Made by a program: the position numbers and the translations under genes
In this document: piece after piece, positions 5,818 to 12,785 of the stretch
How positions within the stretch are numbered: position 1 is the stretch's first letter
How the letters are laid out: each line of letters opens with the position of its first letter
Source of the DNA: Bdellovibrio sp.
GTDB taxonomy: Bacteria > Bdellovibrionota > Bdellovibrionia > Bdellovibrionales > Bdellovibrionaceae
Length of the DNA stretch: 15,035 bases
Assembly: GCA_017745015.1 (NCBI GenBank)
Contig: JAGIAF010000052.1
Span: 1 to 15,035 of the forward strand
Reading direction: 5' to 3'
The notes under the pieces: generated by a model
What the model was told of the DNA's origin: nothing
Seen by the model: the letters and a program-made list of their open reading frames with translations, nothing else
Database searches by the model: none

Positions 5818-7233
5818 CTATTTCTTGCCTAACGTAATCCTAACGGTCTTTTTAAAGCGCTCCAGATATTGGGTGGCGGTGAAGCTTCCAATCCCTGTGG
5901 GATGGGAGATTTCGGCTTTCAGTGTCTTTTCAAAGCTGTCATCCAGAAGTTCCAGGTCGCGCAGGGAGGCGCTATTCAGGTACCCCTTGCGGACGGCTTG
6001 AACTGCCATTTTTTGAATTTTCTTTTGCAGAAGTGCGGGGTTGCTATAAATCAGCATCATATTTTGGTAATAGTCCGCATTGATGGAGTAGTGTTCATTT
6101 TTATAAGCGCAAGACAACATCTGAGCGTAAACGGTTTTCTCTGGATTCAAAAGGAAGTTGCGGCGCAAATCCATCATGTCGGCTTTCCCTAGTTTTAATG
6201 GGCTTATGCAAGTTGCCGCAACTCGCGGATTTAAAGGGAGTTCGGCAAACTGATAAGTGGCATCTTTTTGGGCTTCTTGATTTGCGCAGTCGGCATTGTC
6301 GCCGCAAACTTCTTTTAAGCGTGCAGTTACCAAGACGGCTTTATAAGAATTTAAGAATCCTGTTTTGTTGGTTTTTGAGTAATAAGAATGCAGCGAGAGG
6401 AGAGCTGTCTTCTTGAGAATCGTTTCAACCGTCCCGCGATTCAAGCTTGGCAAAATAGACTTCAAGTTGGCAATCGTTCCAGACACCATGGGCGTTGCGC
6501 CACTTGTTGCGCCGAACGTGGATTTTTCACCGGAGCCATTCATGGAAGCCATGTATTCATCCGCAGGAGCTAGAATGTCCAGCTGATCGGATTCCTGTGA
6601 GTAAATTGTTTGCAAACCACGAGGAGAGTAAGAGCCTACGCTGATCGTTGGTGCTGTACGCTCATGCTCAGCGATTGGATTTGGATGATCGTTTCCAGAT
6701 GCCATCACCCAGATAATACCAGCAGCATCCGCTTTCTTGGCGTACTCTGCGACCTCTTCAGAATCCCATCCCATAGAGTTGGAAAGAACCTGAGGCTTAA
6801 CTTCAAGTTTTTCCAGTTCTTTGTAAGCTGTCCAATAGTAAACCGATGGAGAAACGCGCTTCAATTGCACATAGTCCACAAGTTCCGACATCGACATCAT
6901 GCCGGGGCCATTGATCACGTTGGCAACGCTGGTTCCGTGGTTTGCACGAATAGGGCGGTTGCCATCTTTCTCGCCATCCACCGGAATATCGTGAAGAAGA
7001 GTGACATACTTCTTTTCAAAGCCACCATCATAGATCGCGAACGGCACGGGTTTAAGATCGTGTTGTTTGTGAAGTTCAATTTTTGCGAGATCCGCACCCA
7101 CGTATTCCTGAGCCCAGAACGGTGAAAGAGAACCATCTTCAACCTGCAATGGCTGACGGTCTTCCAGTTCCACAAAGGCGAAGGATTTTACGGATGCTAG
7201 GACTAAAAATAGGAGGGCAAAATAAGCTCGCAT
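5818..7233 (-). CDS. Exported subtilisin-family serine protease
   Basis: Counting from the ATG at 7233, the 471-residue product has a signal peptide (MRAYFALLFLVLASVKSFA) and an S8 catalytic domain at about 60-305. The triad is visible: D69 in AIYDGG, H99 in NHGTSVAN, S244 in GATSGATPMVSG, with oxyanion Asn N181 in ASGNDHP. Only about 50 residues lie between signal cleavage and D69, so a normal I9 propeptide does not fit. The C-terminal 165 residues are unassigned, hold all four cysteines (C310, C316, C342, C375) and are rich in basic helices. A longer frame from TTG at 7296 would put 21 polar residues before the signal peptide, so I rejected it. No Shine-Dalgarno site stands before the chosen ATG. 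The site of action is periplasm or outside, and the substrate is unknown. Confidence 0.88.
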   Translation of the reverse strand: MRAYFALLFLVLASVKSFAFVELEDRQPLQVEDGSLSPFWAQEYVGADLAKIELHKQHDLKPVPFAIYDGGFEKKYVTLLHDIPVDGEKDGNRPIRANHGTSVANVINGPGMMSMSELVDYVQLKRVSPSVYYWTAYKELEKLEVKPQVLSNSMGWDSEEVAEYAKKADAAGIIWVMASGNDHPNPIAEHERTAPTISVGSYSPRGLQTIYSQESDQLDILAPADEYMASMNGSGEKSTFGATSGATPMVSGTIANLKSILPSLNRGTVETILKKTALLSLHSYYSKTNKTGFLNSYKAVLVTARLKEVCGDNADCANQEAQKDATYQFAELPLNPRVAATCISPLKLGKADMMDLRRNFLLNPEKTVYAQMLSCAYKNEHYSINADYYQNMMLIYSNPALLQKKIQKMAVQAVRKGYLNSASLRDLELLDDSFEKTLKAEISHPTGIGSFTATQYLERFKKTVRITLGKK

Positions 7234-7286
7234 AGACTGAAAATCAGTGCGAGATCCATTCCCGCTATAAGGGAACAGGAGAGATC

Positions 7287-7326
7287 TGAGCCCCAAAAAG
7301 GTGTCTAAACTTTAGATAGGGGCTCA
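7287..7326 (-). repeat. Nested inverted repeat in the subtilase leader
   Basis: TGAGCCCC (7287-7294) and GGGGCTCA (7319-7326) are perfect 8-base inverted arms. Between them lies a second perfect palindrome, TCTAAA-C-TTTAGA (7304-7316). The element lies 54-93 bases before the subtilase ATG and has no T tract on the minus strand. It could fold in the leader RNA or bind a dimeric regulator. Confidence 0.55.
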
Positions 7327-7378
7327 AAAGAGGCCATTATCCACGAAAGCGTGAGTGGCAGTTCGTAGCGGTATTAAG

Positions 7379-7408
7379 TTTATTCGAACTATCTGACAAA
7401 AACGTCAA
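7379..7408 (-). promoter_or_regulatory. Candidate promoter of the subtilase gene
   Basis: On the minus strand TTGACG (7408-7403), an 18-base spacer and AATAAA (7384-7379) resemble a sigma-70 promoter. It would give a leader of about 140 bases containing the nested inverted repeat. The rest of the 288-base gap 7234-7521 holds only this, the repeat and the malic enzyme terminator hairpins. Confidence 0.35.
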
Positions 7409-7444
7409 TTTTCAATCAATCGCCGCCACGGTGGCAGTGATCCA

Positions 7445-7477
7445 CAAATAAAAAAGCCGATAATCGTGATCGGCTTT
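7445..7477 (-). terminator. Intrinsic terminator of the malic enzyme gene
   Basis: AAAGCCGAT (7477-7469 read on the minus strand) pairs perfectly with ATCGGCTTT (7461-7453) around a seven-base loop. TTTTATTT follows on the minus strand. Confidence 0.9.
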
Positions 7478-7487
7478 CCCCTAGGGG

Positions 7488-7508
7488 ATGGGAGCGGGCA
7501 GCTCCCAT
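7488..7508 (-). terminator. Accessory hairpin before the malic enzyme terminator
   Basis: ATGGGAGC (7488-7495) and GCTCCCAT (7501-7508) are perfect 8-base arms with a five-base loop, 14 bases after the malic enzyme stop and before the T-tailed hairpin. It has no T tract of its own, so it may stabilise the 3' end or back up termination. Confidence 0.55.
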
Positions 7509-7521
7509 GACAGGATGTCTC

Positions 7522-9852
7522 TTACGCTTTACCGCGAGACTTCAAAACTTCCTTGATGTACTGAGCTTCAAGTGCCGTGAACACCACAGAGTTCACGATG
7601 CCATCCACAGTCGTTGTTCTTTGCAAAACGTTGCAAGATCTACGAACGCCCGTCAAGAAGGGGCCGATCACTTCCACTTTTCCAACTTGTTGGATCAGTT
7701 TGTAAGCGATATTTGAAGATTCCAAGTTGGGGAAGATCAACACGTTCGCGCCACCTTTAAGGTCCGAGAACGGGAAGAGTCTTTCCATGATTTCAGCATT
7801 AACTGCTGTATCGGCTTGCATATCTCCATCGACCATCAAACCAGGACGTAGATTTCTGACAAGCTCCGCGGCTTTTTTCATTTTGCATGGAGTGCCTTCG
7901 CCACCGCTGAAGTTTGAATAAGACAGCATCGCCACTTTTGGTTCAATGCCGAAGTACTCCACAATTTTCGCTGCCTGCAAAGCAATCTGCGCACATTGTT
8001 CAGCAGTTGGGTTGAAGTTCACCGTTGTATCGGCAAGCACCAGGAACTTGTCTTCAAGTAAGATGAAGTTCAAACCAGCTGCCACTCCATTTTGATAAAC
8101 GCCAACCGTTTGCAAGATCGGACGAACTGCATCTGCGTAATTGATGGAAGAACCATTCACCACGCCGTCGGCATCACCCATTGTGACCATCATCGCAGCG
8201 AAATAGTTTGGATCCGCCATCAAGCGTTCCGCTTCCCGCAGATTGATGCCTTTACGTTGGCGAAGAGAATAAAGCTTCTCCACGTAAGAGTAGTATTTTG
8301 AATAAGACGAAGGATGAATAACCGGAACGTCTTTCAAAGAAGGAATATCCAAAGCTTGGATTTTCTCTTTAACGCGCTCAGGGTAGCCCAATAAAATCGG
8401 CTGGCAGATTTTCTCTTCAACCAACGTCGCCAAAGCTTTCAAAACTTTCGAGCTTGTTCCTTCTGGGAACACGATGCGCGGAAGCGAGCCGCCTGCGGCT
8501 TGCGCGTTTTGGTGAACGCGGTTGATCGCAGAGCGAATGAATACTTTTGAAGGACCTTGAAGGGCCTCTAAAGTTTCACGGTAATGATCCCAGTCTTCAA
8601 TCGCGCGAGTCGCAACGCCCGTTTTGATGGCGGCTTTTGCAACTTCAGGCGCTACCCATAACAATACGCGAGTATCGAAAGGTTTTGGAATCAAGTATTC
8701 GCGACCGAACTTAAAGCTCTTACCGCCGTAAGTTGCTGACACGTTTTCAGGAACGTCTTCACGAGCCAATTTTGCCAATGCGTGAACAGCTGCGAGCTTC
8801 ATCTCTTCATTGATTTGCGTTGAACGCGTGTCTAAAGCACCACGGAAAATCGAAGGGAAACCCAATACGTTATTTACTTGGTTTGGATAGTCAGAGCGGC
8901 CTGTGGCGATGATGGCATCCGGACGAGCGGCGCGCGCCTTGTCGGGAGTGATCTCTGGCTCTGGATTTGCCATTGCGAAGATGATGGGATCTTTCGCCAT
9001 ATCTTTCAACATTTCCGGTGTCAATGCGCCAGCAACTGAAAGACCGACGAAGACGTCAGCACCGCGAAGAGCTTCAGAAAGAGTGCGCGCTTCCGTTTCA
9101 GAAGCAAAGAATTCTTTGTATTTATTCATGCCGACTGTTCGACCTTTATAGATCACGCCTTGAGAATCACACATTGTGATGTTTTCGCGACGAGCACCCA
9201 ATGAGATGAAAATCTTCGCACATGAATTTGCCGAAGCCCCAGCGCCATTCACAACGATACGCAAGTCTTCCATTTTACGATTTGTGACTGAAGCGGCATT
9301 TAATAACGCTGCGCCAGAAACGATCGCCGTTCCGTGTTGGTCGTCATGGAATACAGGAATGTTCATTTCTTTTTTCAAACGCTCTTCGATTTCAAAACAC
9401 TCAGGGGCTTTGATATCTTCAAGGTTGATACCACCGAATGTCGGCTCCAAAGTTTTGATGGCGTTACAGAAAGTATCGACATCGTTCGCTGCGACTTCGA
9501 TGTCGAAAACATCAATGCCTGCGAATTGCTTGAAGAGAATACCTTTACCTTCCATCACGGGTTTTGAAGCATGAGGGCCGATATTGCCAAGACCCAAAAC
9601 AGCTGTGCCGTTTGAGATCACGCCAACAAGGTTTCCTTTGGCCGTGTAGTCATAAACTTTAGAAGGATCTTTTGCGATGACTTTGCAAGGAGCCGCAACA
9701 CCTGGAGAGTATGCAAGAGAAAGATCTTTTTCAGAGACGCAAGGTTTCGAAGAGATCACTTCAATTTTGCCGGGCTTGCCGCGGCTGTGGTAATCCAAGG
9801 CTTCTTGATCGAAGTTGTTCGTGCCTGTTTTTGCTTCAGTTGTCTTATCCAA
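7522..9852 (-). CDS. maeB: NAD(P)-dependent malic enzyme with phosphotransacetylase-like C-terminal domain
   Basis: The 776-residue product has the length and order of MaeB: a malic enzyme N-terminal domain (about 15-185), an NAD(P)-binding domain (about 186-425) and a phosphate-acetyltransferase-like domain (about 435-776). It decarboxylates malate to pyruvate in the cytoplasm and makes NAD(P)H. Visible motifs are LSLAYSPGVAAPC (44-56), metal-site ED at 146-147, FHDDQHGTA (168-176), the dinucleotide loop GAGASA (203-208) and ATGRSDYPNQVNNV (316-329). The tail domain in this family is usually regulatory, binding acetyl-CoA, rather than catalytic. The start is TTG at 9852, with AAGGAG five bases upstream; no ATG is nearby. 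It is divergent from the serine protease gene. In a fatty-acid-oxidising cell it would supply pyruvate and reducing power from C4 acids. Confidence 0.95.
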   Translation of the reverse strand: MDKTTEAKTGTNNFDQEALDYHSRGKPGKIEVISSKPCVSEKDLSLAYSPGVAAPCKVIAKDPSKVYDYTAKGNLVGVISNGTAVLGLGNIGPHASKPVMEGKGILFKQFAGIDVFDIEVAANDVDTFCNAIKTLEPTFGGINLEDIKAPECFEIEERLKKEMNIPVFHDDQHGTAIVSGAALLNAASVTNRKMEDLRIVVNGAGASANSCAKIFISLGARRENITMCDSQGVIYKGRTVGMNKYKEFFASETEARTLSEALRGADVFVGLSVAGALTPEMLKDMAKDPIIFAMANPEPEITPDKARAARPDAIIATGRSDYPNQVNNVLGFPSIFRGALDTRSTQINEEMKLAAVHALAKLAREDVPENVSATYGGKSFKFGREYLIPKPFDTRVLLWVAPEVAKAAIKTGVATRAIEDWDHYRETLEALQGPSKVFIRSAINRVHQNAQAAGGSLPRIVFPEGTSSKVLKALATLVEEKICQPILLGYPERVKEKIQALDIPSLKDVPVIHPSSYSKYYSYVEKLYSLRQRKGINLREAERLMADPNYFAAMMVTMGDADGVVNGSSINYADAVRPILQTVGVYQNGVAAGLNFILLEDKFLVLADTTVNFNPTAEQCAQIALQAAKIVEYFGIEPKVAMLSYSNFSGGEGTPCKMKKAAELVRNLRPGLMVDGDMQADTAVNAEIMERLFPFSDLKGGANVLIFPNLESSNIAYKLIQQVGKVEVIGPFLTGVRRSCNVLQRTTTVDGIVNSVVFTALEAQYIKEVLKSRGKA

Positions 9853-9912
9853 GAAATCTCCTTTTCGCTAAACCTTGTAAGGGGTTAGGCGATCTGTAAA
9901 ACAAGTGCACTT

Positions 9913-9942
9913 ACTCTACAAAAGGGGATGTTCAAGGGTCAA
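9913..9942 (-). promoter_or_regulatory. Candidate maeB promoter
   Basis: On the minus strand TTGACC (9942-9937), 18 bases, then TAGAGT (9918-9913). The expected leader of about 50 bases ends in the AAGGAG ribosome site before the TTG start. Confidence 0.4.
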
Positions 9943-10029
9943 TCAAACCTATATCTTGCGCAACAGGCTATTCGTGACGCGTGGTGCTTTTATGGCGTAC
10001 TTGCAACTACACTTCGGAGGGAACTGCTA

Positions 10030-10035
10030 TATAAA
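10030..10035 (+). promoter_or_regulatory. Candidate -10 box of the serine protease gene
   Basis: TATAAA within CTATATAAAC lies 33 bases before the ATG at 10063, the same distance as the TATAAA before fadI. No good -35 is visible, so an activator or an extended element may be used. Confidence 0.35.
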
Positions 10036-10062
10036 CACGCACTTTCTCTAAAGGAAGTGTTC

Positions 10063-11208
10063 ATGAAGAAGCTCGGTGTGGTTTTCTTATGTCTTTTCGT
10101 GCTCGTATTGTTGCAGAGTTTCGCCAATGCACAAGATTCATCTCTTTTCGCCTTGCCCGGAGTTTATGTTCGAAAGCAAGTCGCTGACACGCGGGCATTT
10201 CCAAATCGCGCCGTGGGTTTAGTCATCAATGGGGAAGGGGAGACGTGTACGGGGACTCTGGTGGGAGCTCGTTATGTGTTAACCGCAGCTCATTGCGTTT
10301 ACTCAACTTTCGAAGCGGAATGGGCAACGAACGTGCGCTTTATTCCGGCGGTTATGGGTGAAGGACTTTTTCCTTATCGTGTTTTTAAATGGAATCGCAT
10401 ATTTATTCCTCGTCGTTACTATGAGCGTGCGAACAAACCAGATAATGAACATGCTTCTTTTTTCTATGATTATGCTCTGATTGAACTCAAAGAACCTGCA
10501 GGTGAGTATTTAGGCTATTTCGGTCTGCGCGATGTGGGTGATGGTTCTTCTTTAGAAGGTCGCAACATTACAATCACCGGTTATCCAGGTGATAAACCTT
10601 TCGGAACGATGTGGACCGTGGAGTGTCCCGTGAAGCGCAACGATTGGGGAACGTTGGATTACTACTGCGACACATTTCCAGGAATGTCGGGTTCTTCTAT
10701 TCGTGCGAACATCGATGGAAAAGACGTCGTGGTCGGGGTGAGTGCCTGGGGAGCCAGTGTTCCTGATGGAGTGTATGCTCCCAATGGCGGCACTATGTTT
10801 AACTCCGAGAATTTTCAACGCATCAAAAGCTGGTTGAGTGGCGCTGTCACGGACTCATCGGTGATGCACGCAAGTCGCGAGCGCACTGTCGAGGTGTGGT
10901 TTAAGAATAGCTGCTCAAAAACTCCTAAGCTTCGGGTGATGGGCGTCTATTTGGATCCAGAGACGGGTCTAGTTCAAAACGCTCTTTGGCAGGAGTTGCC
11001 TTATGGGCAAACTCGTAAGTTCTTTTCGGTCTCGGCCGTGGCAAATGCATTTCATTATTCAGCACAAGGGAAAGAGATCACATGGGGTGCAGATGTTAAG
11101 TATTCCGTCGATGGAAAGCTCACGGGATTTAATAAAAAGGTCTTCTCTGAAGACACCAAAAAGTACGGTGTTTTGGTCCAAGAATTAACTTGTAAGAATC
11201 GGGAGTAA
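10063..11208 (+). CDS. Exported trypsin-fold (S1/V8-like) serine protease with extra C-terminal domain
   Basis: From the ATG at 10063 the product is 381 residues, with a signal peptide cleaved after ANA (residue 23). The protease domain spans about 45-262: H77 in LTAAHC, D136 in YDYALIELK and S209 in TFPGMSGSS form the triad. The Gly-Met-Ser-Gly form and overall layout resemble the V8/glutamyl endopeptidase branch. C62 and C78 are placed for the usual His-loop disulfide, and C188/C202 may form another. Residues 272-381 are a separate beta-rich domain starting RTVEVWFKNSC, with C284 and C378. I do not recognise this domain with certainty. The start was chosen because AAAGGAAG precedes it and the signal peptide begins there. 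The frame is open back to an ATG at 9928, but that would bury the signal peptide behind 45 residues. It is alone between maeB and fadIJ and has its own promoter region. Confidence 0.9.
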   Translation: MKKLGVVFLCLFVLVLLQSFANAQDSSLFALPGVYVRKQVADTRAFPNRAVGLVINGEGETCTGTLVGARYVLTAAHCVYSTFEAEWATNVRFIPAVMGEGLFPYRVFKWNRIFIPRRYYERANKPDNEHASFFYDYALIELKEPAGEYLGYFGLRDVGDGSSLEGRNITITGYPGDKPFGTMWTVECPVKRNDWGTLDYYCDTFPGMSGSSIRANIDGKDVVVGVSAWGASVPDGVYAPNGGTMFNSENFQRIKSWLSGAVTDSSVMHASRERTVEVWFKNSCSKTPKLRVMGVYLDPETGLVQNALWQELPYGQTRKFFSVSAVANAFHYSAQGKEITWGADVKYSVDGKLTGFNKKVFSEDTKKYGVLVQELTCKNRE

Positions 11209-11240
11209 ATAGAGCAACCGCCCTACTCCTCGAATGAAAA

Positions 11241-11257
11241 AGCCCCATTTTGGGGCT
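11241..11257 (-). terminator. Hairpin with T tract on the minus strand
   Basis: AGCCCCA-TTT-TGGGGCT is a perfect 7-base-pair hairpin 33 bases after the protease stop. The plus strand continues CTCTCAAAACC without a T run, while the minus strand continues TTTTTCATT. It therefore looks like a terminator for leftward transcription, although both flanking genes run rightward. It may still weakly stop protease transcription. Confidence 0.55.
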
Positions 11258-11265
11258 CTCAAAAC

Positions 11266-11301
11266 CTAGACTTCCTCCGTTTAAAACTGTGTTTGGTCTA
11301 G
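11266..11301. repeat. CTAGAC...GTCTAG inverted pair upstream of fadI
   Basis: CTAGAC (11266-11271) and GTCTAG (11296-11301) are inverted 6-mers 24 bases apart, flanking TTTAAAACT. A similar TCTAG/TTTAAAACT arrangement stands upstream of cheY. Together with the candidate operator it accounts for most of the recognisable structure in the 191-base gap before fadI. Confidence 0.35.
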
Positions 11302-11355
11302 TTCCAGAAAATTCGCTGTTTATATTTGGTGGATCTGCCGAAAAGCGCTACGATT

Positions 11356-11380
11356 TTCAGTGGTTATATAAAGCACTGAA
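11356..11380 (+). promoter_or_regulatory. Candidate operator over the fadIJ -10 box
   Basis: TTCAGTG (11356-11362) and CACTGAA (11374-11380) are perfect inverted arms 11 bases apart. The centre contains TATAAA (11367-11372), placed to start transcription about 20 bases before the fadI ATG. The layout fits a dimeric repressor covering the -10 region. No strong -35 is present. Confidence 0.5.
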
Positions 11381-11399
11381 TGACAGCTAGGAGTTTTCT

Positions 11400-12743
11400 A
11401 TGAAGTCCCCACGTGATGTGGTTCTCGTTGAAGGTGTTCGCACGCCTTTCGCAAAAGCAGGTACAAAACTTAAAAAAGTCCACCCAGCAGAGCTTGGTAA
11501 AGTCGCGCTTAAGCAATTGATCGCTCAGACAAACCTTGATGTAAACTCTGTGGATGAAGTGATCATCGGTAATACGGGTAATCCACCGGATGCTGTTAAC
11601 ATCTCTCGCGTTGTTGCATTGAATGCAGGTGTTCCGCTTAAAACTTCAGCTTACACAGTTCACCGTAACTGTGCTTCAGCTCTTGAATCTATCTCTAATG
11701 GTTATGAGAAAATCAAATCCGGTACAATGGATATCGTTCTTGCCGGCGGTACAGAGTCGATGTCACAAATGCCGACTCTTCCTCCAGCAAAATTCCAAGA
11801 GATCTTTGAAAAACTTTTCGCGGCAAAAGGTCCGAAGCAAGCGTTGCCACTATTGTGGAAGCTCTTCAAGGCTGACATGAACCAAATCAAAGCTCTTCTT
11901 CAAGGCAACATGAGAGATCCATACTTCCCACAAATCGCGGTGATGTTGGGGCTGACAGATCCTTTCGTTGGAATCAACATGGGTCAAACTGCAGAGATCT
12001 TGGCAAAAGAGTGGGGCTTGTCTCGCGATGCTCAAGACAGATTTGCTCTTCGCTCGCACTTGTTGGCTTCTAAAGCGATTAAAGAAGGTCGCTTGAAAGA
12101 AGAAATCACTCCAGTCTATTTGGGTCCAGAGTACAAAGAAGTTGTGACTGAAGACATTGGTCCTCGTGAAACACAAACAATTGAAGCGTTGGCAAAATTG
12201 AAGCCGTTCTTTGATAAAGCGACGGGTTCAATCACTGCAGGTAATTCATGCCCAATCACAGACGGCGCAGCCATGGTGCTTTTGATGTCTCGTGAGAAAG
12301 CAGAGCAAGCAGGTTACAAACCGCTTGCAACAATCCGCTCTTATGGATTCGCAGGTCTTGAGCCTGAGCGTATGGGGCTTGGTCCTGCGTATGCAACTCC
12401 GTTGGCGCTTAAGCGTGCGGGCCTTTCGATGAAAGACATCGGCTTGGTGGAACTGAATGAGGCCTTCGCGGCGCAAGTTATGGCCTGCCAAAAAGCTATG
12501 GATTCTGACAAATTTGCTCAAGACAAACTTGGCTTGTCTGCAAAAGTCGGCGAAATTCGCGATGACATCCTTAACGTCAACGGTGGTGCAATTGCGTTTG
12601 GTCACCCAGTGGGCGCAACAGGCACTCGTATCGTTTTGACTTTGGCAAAAGAGATGAAGCGCAGAGGCGTTCAACACGGCCTTGCAACACTTTGTATCGG
12701 TGGCGGTCAAGGTGGAGCGATGATCCTGGAGAATGAGGCGTAA
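11400..12743 (+). CDS. fadI: 3-ketoacyl-CoA thiolase (FadI-type)
   Basis: The 447-residue product is a long-form thiolase and catalyses the last step of beta-oxidation, cleaving 3-ketoacyl-CoA with CoA to acetyl-CoA and a shortened acyl-CoA. The nucleophile C91 is in VHRNCASALES, NEAFA is at 353-357, H402 is in NGGAIAFGHPVGATG, and the second Cys C432 is in LCIGGGQGGAM. The long insert at about 125-190 and the gene order (thiolase before the multifunctional subunit) match FadI rather than FadA. CTAGGAG lies six bases before the ATG, in a 12-base word CTAGGAGTTTTC that is repeated before fadJ. The gap to fadJ is 42 bases without a terminator, so they form an operon and presumably a complex. 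Codon use looks optimised (GGT, CGT, CTT), suggesting good expression. Confidence 0.93.
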   Translation: MKSPRDVVLVEGVRTPFAKAGTKLKKVHPAELGKVALKQLIAQTNLDVNSVDEVIIGNTGNPPDAVNISRVVALNAGVPLKTSAYTVHRNCASALESISNGYEKIKSGTMDIVLAGGTESMSQMPTLPPAKFQEIFEKLFAAKGPKQALPLLWKLFKADMNQIKALLQGNMRDPYFPQIAVMLGLTDPFVGINMGQTAEILAKEWGLSRDAQDRFALRSHLLASKAIKEGRLKEEITPVYLGPEYKEVVTEDIGPRETQTIEALAKLKPFFDKATGSITAGNSCPITDGAAMVLLMSREKAEQAGYKPLATIRSYGFAGLEPERMGLGPAYATPLALKRAGLSMKDIGLVELNEAFAAQVMACQKAMDSDKFAQDKLGLSAKVGEIRDDILNVNGGAIAFGHPVGATGTRIVLTLAKEMKRRGVQHGLATLCIGGGQGGAMILENEA

Positions 12744-12785
12744 GCTTCATTCTCTCATTAAGATTTGCAACTAGGAGTTTTCAGA

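Noticed and set aside
6610..7125. Rightward open frame of 171 codons inside the subtilase gene
   Set aside because: It is antisense to a gene with an intact catalytic triad, has no ribosome site, and its translation is rich in His, Arg and Cys without any recognisable pattern.
7234..7296. Longer subtilase starting from TTG at 7296
   Set aside because: It would place 21 polar residues before a clear signal peptide and its codons overlap the leader inverted repeat. The ATG at 7233 begins the signal peptide exactly.
7522..9852. Malic enzyme and phosphotransacetylase as two fused or frameshifted genes
   Set aside because: The frame is continuous and the 776-residue length is the normal MaeB architecture, so it is not an unusual fusion.
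9928..10062. Serine protease starting at the ATG at 9928
   Set aside because: The ATG at 10063 has a good ribosome site and begins the signal peptide. The upstream part overlaps the divergent maeB promoter region and looks non-coding.
12246..12710. Leftward open frame of 154 codons inside fadI
   Set aside because: It is antisense to conserved thiolase motifs and its composition (many Cys, His, Thr) is typical of a shadow frame.
12765..12785. FadJ starting at TTG 12765
   Set aside because: The codons would consist of the ribosome binding site CTAGGAG itself. The ATG at 12786 is correctly spaced.
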